From contig CM059571.1 in the NCBI GenBank assembly GCA_030386875.1, forward strand, positions 27,832,355-27,896,354: a stretch of 64,000 nt of DNA, given 5' to 3'. The notes under the pieces are model-generated. The model did no database searches. It worked only from the letters and a program-made list of their open reading frames with translations, and was not told where the DNA came from. This DNA is from Morinoia aosen. Taxonomy: Eukaryota > Arthropoda > Malacostraca > Amphipoda > Talitridae. Shown here piece by piece: positions 1 through 9,973 of this stretch. The position numbers and the translations under genes were made by a program. Positions within the stretch are counted from its first letter, which is position 1; each line of letters begins with the position of its first letter.

Positions 1-815
1 TTGTTTTCGTGATTTCCTTTAATGACTGTATCCAACAATTTCTTTTTTCTCATATTGTAGTCATAATGAATTTTACTTTTCCGAACTGATGATGGAGCTG
101 GACTCCAAAACGTATTCCTAGTAAATATGATTAAGTTCCTCGGAATTTTCCTCGTTTTTAAATTCCTCATCAAGTTGCGATTAAAGCAATCAACTGACCT
201 GTTCAGATGTATTCAACTATAAGATTGTTCGTGAATTTTTCAAACATCTTAACATAGAAAAAAATACAAGATTCGTTATGAACGGCGATATACTTGCTAA
301 ATTAAAATAAATTCTTAGCTTCGGAATATATGATGATTTACAAGCTAAATTAAAATAGAATTTTCAGCTACTTCTATATTAAATTCACAAAAATTTTCAA
401 ATGCACCTTCAACTTTATTAAATTGGTTTGGTTTTTGTTAGCCGGTCACATACTTTAAGAAATGTATATTAGGTCGAACTATATAGGTTTTAGTTGTAAA
501 AGAATAATAATTTTAAGTCGCTACAGGGTTTAACTCTTCATGTTACATAGCTTTCAGTTATGACCGTACGTGACTCATCGGGAATTCAAAGTAGTGAATT
601 CAGTTAGCGGGCCTGATTAAATGCTATAATTCAACAGTTGGATAACTAATTTACTAAGTATGAATAAGCTCTTTATTTGATTACAAGTACGCACAGCCCG
701 TAAAAAATGTCGGGACTCACCAACTTTCTGGAACAAATTTTACAGATGTGGTGCCCAACGAATGTATCCATCCTAACAGCACCCGTGATGAAAAATGTTC
801 TTGTACTTGCGCACT
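1..815. other. Non-coding flank, nothing recognised
   Basis: AT-rich sequence with no long ORF, no clear inverted repeat and no recognisable transposon protein. It ends directly at the 8-bp target duplication of the next element. Confidence 0.5.
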
Positions 816-1189
816 GGTGAAACTAGAGATGTGACTCAAAAAAACCATGCCGTTTTTTTTAATAAAAACACGTTTTTTTTAATAAAAACACGTTTTTTTT
901 CACAAAAAAAACCGTGGCCAAAAAAAAACGAGGATATTTTTTTTTAAAATATTTTGTCTGAAAATAACTCAGTAAGAAAAAGAACCACATTACATTATTT
1001 GTTTTCATGTCAAATTACAAAATAAAACGGCATACTTCTTAATTAATGGTTTTCTATGGTTTTATGAACTTTTTCATTTTCTGCGGTTTCATGCTTTGAT
1101 ATTTCATTTATTTTACAATACATGTGAATGACCTTAAACTCCCAAAATGGTGTGTTATAATAACATATCTTTACTTATGGTCATTGATA

Positions 1190-2060
1190 GAGATGTGACT
1201 AAAAAACAATGCGGTTTTTTTAAAAAAACATGTTATTTATACAAAAATTATGACTAAAAAACATGGAAATTAATATATTTGTGACCTTAAAAATCCAATG
1301 CTGTTTTTATTAAAACATTGTTTTTTAACAGAAAAATCTTGACTAAAAAAACATGGCTATTATATTTCATTGGACCAAAATAGTTTTTTATAAACATATA
1401 AAAAAAATCATGACTAAAAAAACACGGATGTAAATATCAGGAAAGTTAGTTTTCTTTAATCGAATTGTCTTTAGAAACTTATAAACAAAGAATGCTGTTA
1501 ATATTGAAATCATGTTTATTAGAACTGTACTAGGTCTTAGAATAAAATATCTACATAGAATCTATTCACTCCATAAAACCTTTCGGAGACCATCTCCATC
1601 CTCAGTCATTCTGTAAAATTTGGTGAAATGGACAATGAATTTTCACTGTTCCTTTGAAAAACATTTGACTGAATGACTTACTGAGGATGGAGCTAGTCTC
1701 CGAAAGGTTTTATAGAGGGAATAGATTCTTTGTGGATATTTTATTCTAAGACCTGGTACGGTTCTAATGGATATTAAAATATCTTATGTGACCAAAAAAT
1801 CCATGCTGTTTTTTGAATGTTTTTGTTACAAAAAAGTCGATGACTAAAAAACACGGATATTGATATACTTTATTTTACCATAAACAACCATGCTGTATTT
1901 TTAAAATAAACATCTTTTTTACAGAAAAATCATAATTAAAAAATGTGGATATTAATATATTTTATGTGCCAAAAAAAACATGCTGTTTTTTTTAAATCAT
2001 GTTTTCTTAACCAAATTAAAATCATGACTAAAAAACATGGAAATTAATGACTTTTGGTGA
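1190..2060 (+). repeat. Left-half array of ~88-bp A/T-rich unit
   Basis: Degenerate tandem units share blocks such as GACTAAAAAACATGG, ATTAATATATTT and GACCAAAAAACATGC, spaced about 85-90 bp apart. The array is interrupted by the hairpin at 1519-1768. Orientation flips near 2050-2100. Confidence 0.6.
1519..1768. repeat. 250-bp inverted repeat nested in the array
   Basis: Arms of about 95 bp (roughly 1519-1612 and 1672-1768) are complementary, for instance CTTTCGGAGACCATCTCC against GGAGCTAGTCTCCGAAAG, around a short loop. It looks like a small foldback insertion in the array. No protein-coding content. Confidence 0.7.
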
Positions 2061-2089
2061 AAAAAACATGGTTTTTAAAATGTCATGTT

Positions 2090-2930
2090 TTTTTGGTCAG
2101 ATAAAATTTAATAACACTCATGTTTTTTGTAAAAAAAATTTTTTCAGAAAACATGTTTTTTTGGTCACATAAAATAAAGAAATATCCATGTTTCTTTTAC
2201 AGATTAGATTAGTCATTAGTTTTAGCCTCCCTACCCAGAAAAAAATGCGATCCAAAGAGAGGAAGGAAGATTATGAAACAAGATCAAAGTTGAAGAAGAC
2301 AGTTGTAGGTGCTGAAAAACAGGACAGCAGTGAACCGAAAAAAAGGTGGTCCTTAACATCACAAAAACATTTCATTTCAACAAAAAGAAGGCCTACCTAA
2401 CTCTCAGCTTGGGCCCTTACATTGTCCCCCTGGGAGCACTAGTTCCCATAGATACAATAATTGTATCCCCCTGAGCGGTGTTTTTTTTACGAAGAATTCG
2501 TGACCAAAAAATGAATATTAACTTTTTAATAAAAAAACATGTTTAAAAACACAAGGATTTTTTGGTAACATAAAATATGTTAACATCCATGATTTTAAGA
2601 CACAATTTTTTATGAAAAATACATAAAATAAAACAGCATGGGTTTTTGGTCGCATAAAATATATTCATATCCAGGTTTTCTTATACATCATTGTTTGTAA
2701 AAAACCATATTTTTTAAAAAACAGCATGGGGTTTTTTAGGTCTCATAAATATATTCATGTTTTTTTAGTCATGATTTTTTAGTAAAAAACATGTTTTTTA
2801 AAAACTGCACGGGACTTTTTAGGTCACATAAAATATATTGTTTTTTAGTCATGATTCTTTGTAAAAAAAAACAGCATGGTTATATTTAGTACCAGAGAAT
2901 ATATTAATATTCATTTTTATTAGTCAGAAT
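2090..2930 (-). repeat. Right-half array of ~88-bp unit, inverted orientation
   Basis: The same unit as at 1190-2060 appears here as its complement (blocks CATGTTTTTTGGTCACATAA, TTTTTAGTCATGATTTTT). Further copies lie at 3605-3720 and 4565-4760, outside the nested foldback elements. It is interrupted at 2200-2480 by an unrelated dispersed repeat. Confidence 0.6.
2200..2480 (+). repeat. Dispersed repeat, copy 1 (related copy at 9275-9640)
   Basis: A non-A/T-array segment lies inside the hAT-like element. It shares with 9275-9640 a start around AGATTAGA, an AAAAGAAGGCCTA block, and an end around CATAGATACAA followed by GTAT and CCTGAG. A short ORF (2188-2400) is similar in both copies in a basic, Lys/Glu-rich stretch (KKTVVGAEKQDSS here, RKVAGTEKPLSS there), so the repeat may derive from coding transposon sequence. 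Family not recognised. Confidence 0.5.
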
Positions 2931-3611
2931 TTGGTCAATGTGAAGTTTAATGCAATCATGGAAATTAATAATTATATTACAAACAATCACCAAAGGAACC
3001 CATTTAAGAACGTTTTACATGAACGAAATTCTGCTCGCTGATGCTTTATTTTCGAATCATTGAACTTTGAAGTTGGACTTCCCGAGCCAAAGGAAGCGAG
3101 CGTAATTTAATTAAAAACGGAAGCTAACCCCCTGTTACAAACGTAAAGAGGTTGGGTCGTGAGGGGGAGGCACAGTTCTTCTAGCGAAAATTATAAATAA
3201 AGCTTCTAACCCACCCATTAACGTGACGACCACAATCTTGTTTACATCGGCTCTATGATGGTGACCACCATGGGCGCTGCCATCTTAGAGCCGATGTCAA
3301 CAAGATTGCGGTCATCACCCAAATGGGTTGGTTAGAAGCTTTATTTATAATTTTCATTAGAAGAACTGTGCCTCCCCCTCCCGACCTAACCTCTTTACGT
3401 ATGTAATAGTTTCCGTTATTAATTAAATTCCGTTTCACGCGCTCCCTTCCTTTGGCCCAAAGGCCAACTTCAAAGTTCAATTATTCGAAAATAACGCATC
3501 AGCGAGCAGAATGTCATTCGTGTAAAACGTTCTTAAATGGGTTCCTTTAGTGATTCCTGGGATCGCTAATTATTATTTTCTGATTGCATTAAACTTCACA
3601 TTGACCCAGAA
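2927..3611. repeat. Nested ~685-bp foldback (inverted-repeat) element
   Basis: Two arms of about 325 bp are complementary: the left begins near GGTCAATGTGAAGTTTAATG and the right ends near CATTAAACTTCACATTGACC. The centre near 3268 is CATGGGCGCTGCC. Both arms contain an ACAAACGTAAAGAGGTTGGG-like block that reappears inside the MITE at 28117-29359, so the two insertions are related. It sits within the right-half array of the hAT-like element. No ORF beyond shadows. Confidence 0.75.
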
Positions 3612-3726
3612 TTTTTTGTAAAAAAACATTTTTTAAAAAAAAACAGCATATATTTTTGGTCACCTTAAATATATTAATATCTATGGTTTTTAGTCATTGT
3701 TTTGTAATGAAAACATGAAAAAGAAA

Positions 3727-4565
3727 CCATACAGTAAAAGTGGTGGCAGATAACCCACAATTACCTAGAGTCTAAGAGGTACAGCAGGAGCCACAAAACT
3801 TATATTGATGGAGTCAAAATTCAGAGCTTATGGTGAATCTGAAGGATATGTCGGTTATCGATTTTCCACTTTTTGGTGCCTGAACCTAATTAATTGAATC
3901 AAAATAAACAAGTTTTATTCTACGCACCTTCCGTCTCAAATGAGTATTTTATGAATTATAGCGATAAGTTTAGTTTCGTCTTTGATGACAAATGCGCTCG
4001 AATAAACAGCTACTCATTGATTTTCGAATTTTTGTTGCTTGAATCATGGCAATAACATCGAAATAAACAACTTTTCTTCTATACACTTTTCTCGTCAAAA
4101 GAGTATTTAATGAGGTATAGCGGTAGGTTTGGTTTCGTCTTTGATGACGATCGCGCTGGAAGCGAGTGCGCATTGCAGTGTTGCTGTCCGACGTGCTCCT
4201 TGAATTACTTTCCGCTTCAAAGACTGGAGTTGCGGTAAGTCATTTACCGCTGTAACTAATAAAATACTCATTTGAGACGGAAAGTGCATAGAAGAAAACT
4301 TGTTTATTTCGATCTAATTAACTATGCTTAGGTTAGGCATCAAAATTTACAAAATTGATAACCGACATATCCTTCAGATTTACCCTTATTATCTCTGCAA
4401 AGTCTGATTTTTTTGGTCACATAAAAATGAAATCAGGCATAGTAGAGATAGTAAGCTCTGAATTTTGACTCCATCAATATATAAGTTCTGTGGCCCCTGC
4501 TGTTCCTCTTAGACGCCTCTAGGTAATTGTGGGTTATCTGCCCCCACTTCTACTGTATGGTTTCT
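3727..4565. repeat. Inverted repeat flanking nested MITE copy A
   Basis: Arms at about 3727-3831 and 4452-4565 are complementary (CCATACAGTAAAAGTGG-like left end, CCACTTCTACTGTATGG right end). The space between them holds MITE copy A (3832-4384) and a short second hairpin (about 4385-4450, TTATCTCTGC against GTAGAGATA). Confidence 0.7.
3832..4384. mobile_element. GGTAAAT-family MITE, copy A (553 bp)
   Basis: Starts GGTGAATCTGAAGG and ends CCTTCAGATTTACC, with long complementary arms that include CTTTTTGGTGCCTGAACC and AAACAAGTTT blocks shared with copies B, C and D. An 8-bp target duplication is not intact here, probably because this copy lies in the loop of another inverted repeat. No transposase. 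See copy B for the best boundaries. Confidence 0.7.
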
Positions 4566-4950
4566 TTTTGATGTTTTTATAACAATGAAATGACTAAAAA
4601 ACATGGAAATTAATATATTTCAGGTGTCCAAACAAAAACCCAGACATATGCTTAACAAAATTTAGGTGTGCAAAAAAACAACAAAAAAAAAAAACAAAAA
4701 TAAACCTAAAAAACACGTTTTTTTGCAAAAAAAAACGCAATCAAATAAAACCGTTTTTTTGCATCACTAGGTGAAACTCGTATCACAGATACCGTCACTA
4801 TAACTCTCCTTATGAGCGTGACAAAAAAAATGGAAGAAGCGGACTCCAAATACACCAAGGGTATTATTAGATAGTAGCAGGACCCGTGGAAATTCCATGG
4901 ACAATGTCATCGTTAAGCTAGGTGGACCCGAGAAAAAATTCTGCCAGTAT

Positions 4951-5030
4951 TACCTAACCTGTGCTAACCTAGCCTATCCTAATCTAAGCTAACCTATCCT
5001 TTCCAAACAAAACCTATCCTGATAAAATGT
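4951..5030 (+). repeat. Degenerate CCTAA-rich tract
   Basis: Reads as imperfect repeats of TAACCT / CTAACC (for example GCTAACCTAGCCTATCC). This resembles the complement of the arthropod telomere repeat TTAGG but is too degenerate to call a telomere remnant with certainty. Confidence 0.4.
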
Positions 5031-5254
5031 CAAATATTTAAATGCATAGAAACGCCATCTTTTAATTAATGTTACAATGAGGAATTCGGTATCCATGATA
5101 CCGCAAACTCACACGACCTATGTTTATTAAGAAGCGGACACCAAATAAATATATAAATAAACACACAACGGGTATTATTAGGTTACATACTTCAACTTTC
5201 ATGATTTATGACCTTTACTTTAATGATAAAATATGTACGATTGGTAAGTATCGG

Positions 5255-5352
5255 TAAAGTATCGGCAGGATTTTGCCGATACCGATACCGATACCACTAA
5301 AAATGGCCGATACTGCCGATACCGATACCGATACCGATACATCGGTACATCA
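5255..5352 (+). repeat. CCGATA hexamer repeat ending in a hAT-like terminus
   Basis: Tandem copies of CCGATA end in ATCGGTACATCACTA. The last bases match the right end of the hAT-like element at 4761-4769 (CATCACTA). It could be the terminal satellite of a decayed hAT element whose other end I could not place. Confidence 0.45.
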
Positions 5353-5360
5353 CTAAAAAA

Positions 5361-5525
5361 GATATTGGTAAAATATTTAGTTTTATAAGTGTTCTTGATT
5401 TGGAAAGAATTAAAAATGAAGGCTTCCCAAAATATCTGTGTGAGCTATGAAAAAAAGATAGTGGTAAAATATTTAGTTTTATAAGCGTTCTTGATTTGGA
5501 AAGAATTGAAAATGAAGGCTATGAA
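5361..5525 (+). repeat. 96-bp tandem duplication
   Basis: The segment from GATATTGGTAAAATATTT recurs at 5457 as GATAGTGGTAAAATATTT and is followed in both copies by TTCTTGATTTGGAAAGAATT. The second copy is shorter. Confidence 0.65.
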
Positions 5526-6225
5526 AGGAAATACAGCAATAAAATAATATTGGTTTGTTACTGGAAAATTGGAAAAATTAATTCATTTCCATAAAGTTGA
5601 TACAAAATCCACATTTGTTTTTAAAATTTGTTAACATAAAGATAGTCGTTTGAAAAGCACATATGGTATAATAATCAATTGCAATGTTTTCACAATTGAT
5701 TAAAAAAATACAAATTCAACCAAATTATTCCCAGCAAAAATGAATATTAATACTGGTAATTATGAAAAGCAACACAGAAAAACTGAAATAGCAAAGTAAT
5801 ATGATTATACGTTACAGTATATTTATTTCATTAGGTGCTTTCACTTTTTTCAGAACAGCATTTGATTGTAATATAATCATTTTAACATGCCCACAAAAAA
5901 GGTAATATACACACCATGTAGTGAAAGATGTTCCTTGGTACAGAAAGTGCAAACCACTTCTTTCTGACAAGAATCTCAAGCAGATTTTTGCATATCTCAT
6001 TAAACGCATATTCACTTTGTGCAAGACACAAAAATTTCAGAAACATTATCATACTAACAAAATATTTTTATAGCAACCCTGCAGAAAATCAGATCATATT
6101 TGGTATGCAAGTACACAAAGGCTTCAACAATTCTGAAAGTAAAACACAAAAACAATTACCAATATTGTAACATTGAAACATTTGAAAACATCAGCAACTG
6201 AAGTATTGTAGTCATATTATATGAT

Positions 6226-6306
6226 CTAGAAAAAGGCTTTAAAATCAGTCTTTTGCCCCACCCTACCCATTAAATCAACAACAGCTTGAAAGATATCATA
6301 GGCAAT
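6226..6306 (-). CDS. Candidate last coding exon of minus-strand gene (hypothetical)
   Basis: After a plausible 3' splice site (pyrimidine-rich stretch ending CATCATAG) the only open frame gives 26 residues, IAYDIFQAVVDLMG followed by RVGQKTDFKAFF, then TAG. The other two frames stop quickly. The fragment is balanced in composition and looks like a genuine C-terminus. An AATAAA motif lies far downstream (about 5820). It starts in phase 0 while the candidate exon at 7275-7366 ends in phase 2, so at least one exon between them would be missing. Product not recognised. It could still be a chance ORF. Confidence 0.3.
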   Translation of the reverse strand: MAYDIFQAVVDLMGRVGQKTDFKAFF

Positions 6307-6574
6307 CTATGATGGATAACAGAACTGGTTTGATAATATCAGATGACATGGAAGCAAAGTAAAGTAATAATATTAACCACAAACCAAATTTTTGAAAAAT
6401 TATATTGGTCATTCAGAAAGCATTTATTCTTTTCCCCAATCAAAGTTAAAGAAACCTGAGATTCAAGCTATCACTCTGACAGAGTCAAATTAGCGGATGA
6501 TAAAGTTCACGTGTTTCAGAAGGCCAGTGGTAGAACAAGAGAAAAAGTTGTAATAATGCCAAAAGGAAACTTTT

Positions 6575-7121
6575 GGTAAATCTGAAGGAGATGACAGTTG
6601 TCGATTTTCCACTTTTTGGTGCCTGAACCTAATTAATTGAATCAAAATAAACAAGTTTTCTTCTATGCTTTTTTCGTCTCAAATAAGTATTTTACGATTT
6701 ATAGCGGTAAGTTTAGTTTCGTCATTGATGACGAATGCGCTCGAATAAACAGCTACTCATCGATTTTCGAATTTTTGTTGCTTGAAACATGGTAATAACA
6801 TCGAAATAAACAACTTTTATTCTATACACTTTTTTCGTCAAATGAGTATTTAACGAGGTATAGCGGTTGGTTTGGTTTCGTCTTTCAAGACAGAGCGCTG
6901 GAAGCGAGACGCCATTGCAGTATTGCCATACAACTCGATCAAAGAATTTCTTTCCGCTTCAAAGACTGGAGTTGCGGTAAGTCATTTACCGCTATAACTA
7001 ATAAAATATTCATTTGAGACGGAAAGTGCACAGAAGAAAACTTGTTTATTTCGATCTAATTAACTATGCTAAGGCATCGAAATTTACAAAATCGACAACT
7101 GTCATCTCCTTCAGATTTACC
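6575..7121. mobile_element. GGTAAAT-family MITE, copy B (547 bp, exact 8-bp duplication)
   Basis: Starts GGTAAATCTGAAGGAGATGA and ends with its complement. It is flanked by a perfect 8-bp duplication, AAACTTTT, at 6567-6574 and 7122-7129. The arms are long and share CTTTTTGGTGCCTGAACC, AAATGAGTATTT and CAGTCTTTGAAGCGG-type blocks with copies A, C and D. No coding capacity. An 8-bp duplication with GG...CC ends would fit Merlin-like or an unassigned 8-bp-duplication superfamily; hAT usually starts T/CA, so hAT is less likely. It falls inside a proposed minus-strand intron. Confidence 0.85.
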
Positions 7122-7129
7122 AAACTTTT

Positions 7130-7990
7130 CACTAATTAATAGTGCAAAACTACAAGCACAGTTTCATTTAGCCTTATGTGTTTGGCAAAGTCACAATGCT
7201 AAAATTTTTAATTTGTATGTGCTACAAATTGCCATTGTTGATCATGAATCAAAAGCATATCCTTGAATTCTTACTAAGTTGAGTATGAAATCTTGCTAAT
7301 AAAACAAGACATTTGATCAGTTAAAATTTTTCTTGAAGGATCAGTGGAAATTGCATATAAATTATGCTGAAACATACATGCAGCAATTATGAAATGCTGA
7401 GATTATGTTGTGAACAGCTGTAGTACACAATATTTAGCCTCATCTATAATGTTTCATAGAATACAATAGAAATAAAAATTATAAAATTTCATTTCTGTCA
7501 GAATAATGTGAACTATTTTGACCTCAGAGGGCAAAAATATTTGATAAAATATCATGATAAAAATTTTAAATATCAATAGAGTCATTTCATGATAAACAAT
7601 ATAAATATTTGCTCAAAGCTAAATTATGTTTGGAATATATTTTGTTAATCATCTACCACAATCAAAACTGTCACTAGCAAACAGCCACATAACGTTTTAA
7701 ATATATCCAGTAACAATATTCTAGTGCAAAAATTAACAAATTCCTTAATAGAATTCTTTGAAGAATAATTCGACAGAACATTGTTCATCACTTCCAAATC
7801 TCATGTTAGCTTCAGTCACATCTTTGCGCTCTAGTTGACATTTCATTCTCACTTCTCAACCTTGAACGGTTTTGCACTCCAACACACAAACTGGCTCTAG
7901 CCACATTTTACACCAGAAAAACGCATGCTTCCAGTGCCTAATTAAATTTCCTTTCTTTAACAATTATGAACAAGCAATCATCACATACAA
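7130..7990. other. AT-rich putative intron sequence around the candidate exon
   Basis: Apart from the candidate exon at 7275-7366 I see no coding signal, repeat or transposon. The same holds for 5530-6225, 6310-6565 and 8100-8985; an AATAAA motif lies on the minus strand at about 5820. Confidence 0.4.
7275..7366 (-). CDS. Candidate internal coding exon of minus-strand gene (hypothetical)
   Basis: Bounded on the minus strand by a TGTATGTTTCAG acceptor and a strong GTAAGA donor. Only one frame is open across the 92 bases and it gives 30 residues (HNLYAISTDPSRKILTDQ then MSCFISKISYST). It starts in phase 0, which matches the phase-0 end of the candidate first exon at 8004-8093. It ends in phase 2. 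The agreement of acceptor, donor, open frame and phase is suggestive but not decisive. Product unknown. Confidence 0.3.
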
Positions 7991-8003
7991 GAAGCACACG
8001 TAC

Positions 8004-8093
8004 CACCGTGAAAAGCACTGAACTGTTTTTCAGAACAAATGAGACTGAGGGATTCCGGGCGACAGCTGAAGCACACTTAATAATTTTCGCCAT
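8004..8093 (-). CDS. Candidate first exon: putative mitochondrial targeting peptide
   Basis: On the minus strand a GC-richer leader (CCCAACCCAACTTCCGCC) precedes ATGGCG and 30 codons: MAKIIKCASAVARNPSVSF then VLKNSSVLFTV. The exon ends at a GTACGT splice donor in phase 0. The peptide has four or more Lys/Arg, many Ala/Ser and no acidic residues, as expected of a mitochondrial presequence (general knowledge). An upstream ATG in the leader would make a short overlapping peptide. The candidate exon at 7275-7366 continues in the correct phase. I do not recognise the mature protein. Confidence 0.4.
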
Positions 8094-8990
8094 AGTCTGT
8101 GACTGGCGGAAGTTGGGTTGGGCTCATGTCTGACGTACGACACAAAGCACCATTGAATGAGTAATTCATCGAATCCTAAAACTTCTTTAACCAACTGTTA
8201 TTTCGAAGGCACCAGCCTATAAAAATCAGTCTAATAAGGGCATATAAATCACACTGAGGATATCACTAGGTATGGAAACCAAAAATTTAGTCGGCTGCAA
8301 TCTAGTGCTTGACAATAAAATGTTTCCAATCTGTCATACGCTCCCTCCAACAGATGCACCAATATTTTTTGCAAAAGAAAAATATATACAAGGCTATTAG
8401 CAATTAAAAGCATTAAAATAACAGACATGTTGAAATAATGCTCTTTCTACAAATAAAAACAAAATATAAGTGAATACATTTCTTACAGGTTTATACGACT
8501 AAAAGAAGAGAATCGTCATAAGCCAAATTTGTATTCCACGAGGAATCAGACGACTAAATCATGCAATCAACTTAATCTCAATAGTGATGGAATACCTTTT
8601 CCTTGAGCACCTACCAGCATGTTACGAGCTTTCTCTTCTGTGCTTAACGATAAGTTTGATGACCAACTGAATGGAAGAATTGCAGAACATTGTACGTCAA
8701 CTTTTTTTAATCGAAATGGTGATTGATCGATTTTTCCGAATGAATGATTAATTTTTATAACATATTTTCTTATGATTGGTAGCTATTTTTTAGCAGCTTC
8801 CATCGACTAGGTTCTGCCCTAAATAAAAAAATTAGGCTATCTTCTGCAAATCATGTTCATTTTTGTGGCATATTTTACGAAAATCAAGGTTTCATAATTC
8901 AGGACGAACAAAAAATAACGTTAAATAAACCAAAAAATTCACGATTCTTCAATATTCTGTGCTCAGAACATATTAGACGTGACCAATCCA

Positions 8991-9258
8991 GACCATAGAC
9001 CTGACCAGAGACCTGACCAGAGACCTGACCAGAGACCTGACCAGAGACCTGACCAGAGATCTGACCAGAGACCGGACCAGAGACCTGACCAGAGACCTGA
9101 CCAGACACCTGACCAAAGACCTGACCAGAGACCTGACCAGAGACCTGACCAGAGACCGGACCAGAGACCGGACCAGAGACCGGACCAGAGACCGGGCCAG
9201 AGACCGGACCAGAGACCGGACCAGAGATCGGACCAGAGATCGGACCAGAGACCGGAAC
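8991..9258 (+). repeat. 12-bp minisatellite, about 22 copies
   Basis: Unit GACCAGAGACCT, drifting to GACCAGAGACCG toward the 3' side. Because 12 is divisible by three the array is open in several frames: plus strand repeats Arg-Pro-Asp-Gln, minus strand repeats Ser-Gly-Gln-Val. No start context, domain or flanking exon supports translation. The copy gradient from CCT to CCG suggests stepwise expansion. Confidence 0.9.
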
Positions 9259-9274
9259 GGGGATAATCAGAAAA

Positions 9275-9640
9275 AATTAGATTAGAGTAGATTAAATTAT
9301 GTTTTTAAGCCTCCTTAACCGCAATACAGGCGTTCCAAAGAAAGGAAAGTGTAATGCATTAATAAGTATGGACTTGAATGGATGCCACATCTATACACGA
9401 GTCATATGGAAAAGGGAAGTTGAGAAAGAAATTCATAAAACCAGACAACGAGTGAAGAGGAAAGTTGCGGGTACTGAAAAACCGCTTAGTAGTAACCAAA
9501 AAAATTGACCCGAAACCAAATAAAAACTACCTTATTTCAACTAAAAGAAGGCCTATCTTACCTTTTGCTCGTGACCTCACATATCCCCCCGAGAGCCTCA
9601 ATTCTCATAGATACAACAGCTGTATTCTCCTGAGGGGCTT
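9275..9640 (+). repeat. Dispersed repeat, copy 2 (related to 2200-2480)
   Basis: Shares order and several blocks with 2200-2480 (AGATTAGA start, AGCCTCC, AAAGAAGGCCTA, CATAGATACAA, CTCCTGAG). It is longer by a central insertion and abuts the minisatellite. A 69-codon ORF at 9299-9508 aligns in its basic C-terminal part with the ORF in copy 1. Family unknown. Confidence 0.5.
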
Positions 9641-9854
9641 AAAATACTTCCGTTTTCACAACTCTAAGCTGGAAGAAGTAAAACTTTCATAAAATAAACA
9701 TATATTCAATAACTACCACATTTGAACTCAATGTGGCCGTTAAAAAGATTAATTGGCATAGATTAGAGAAGAAACACTCAGCAACGGTAACCTTCACAAC
9801 GTTCTATCGGTGAAGCTGGACTACGTTCTTGATCAACTTGAAGGATTGTCATGG

Positions 9855-9897
9855 TGACACACTTAAGTGTGTCATGATGACACATCCAGGTGTGTCA
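9855..9897. repeat. Two consecutive 20-bp palindromes
   Basis: TGACACACTTAAGTGTGTCA at 9855-9874 is a perfect palindrome. It is followed at 9878-9897 by TGACACATCCAGGTGTGTCA, the same palindrome with changed centre. The doubled symmetry could be a protein-binding site or a transposon subterminal repeat. Confidence 0.6.
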
Positions 9898-9973
9898 AGA
9901 TTTCTCTGAGTGTACGTGCTTCACATACGGCGCGTATATTTATACTCGCAAAATTGGGTCAGAGGGACAAAGG

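Larger units (their letters stand above)
824..4769. mobile_element. hAT-like non-autonomous foldback element, 3.9 kb
   Basis: The element is bounded by an exact 8-bp direct duplication, GGTGAAAC, at 816-823 and 4770-4777. The left end reads TAGAGATGTGAC and the right end GCATCACTA, whose complement is TAGTGATGC, so the termini are short imperfect inverted repeats of the hAT type (8-bp duplication and T/CAG-like start are known for hAT). There is no transposase. The body is an array of ~88-bp A/T-rich units that point one way on the left and the other way on the right, plus several smaller inverted-repeat insertions listed separately. It is most likely mobilised in trans by a hAT transposase; that is inference. 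Confidence 0.75.

Noticed and set aside
824..4769. Repeat arrays as a possible CRISPR or regular satellite
   Set aside because: Units vary in length and sequence, invert halfway, and the block is bounded by a transposon-type target duplication; nothing indicates a prokaryote.
7066..7266. 66-codon plus ORF near the MITE
   Set aside because: It spans the MITE right end and flanking DNA and has no motif.
8899..9266. Repetitive-protein genes on both strands (RPDQ and SGQV)
   Set aside because: Open frames follow from a 12-bp unit without stops; no start context, domain or exon support.
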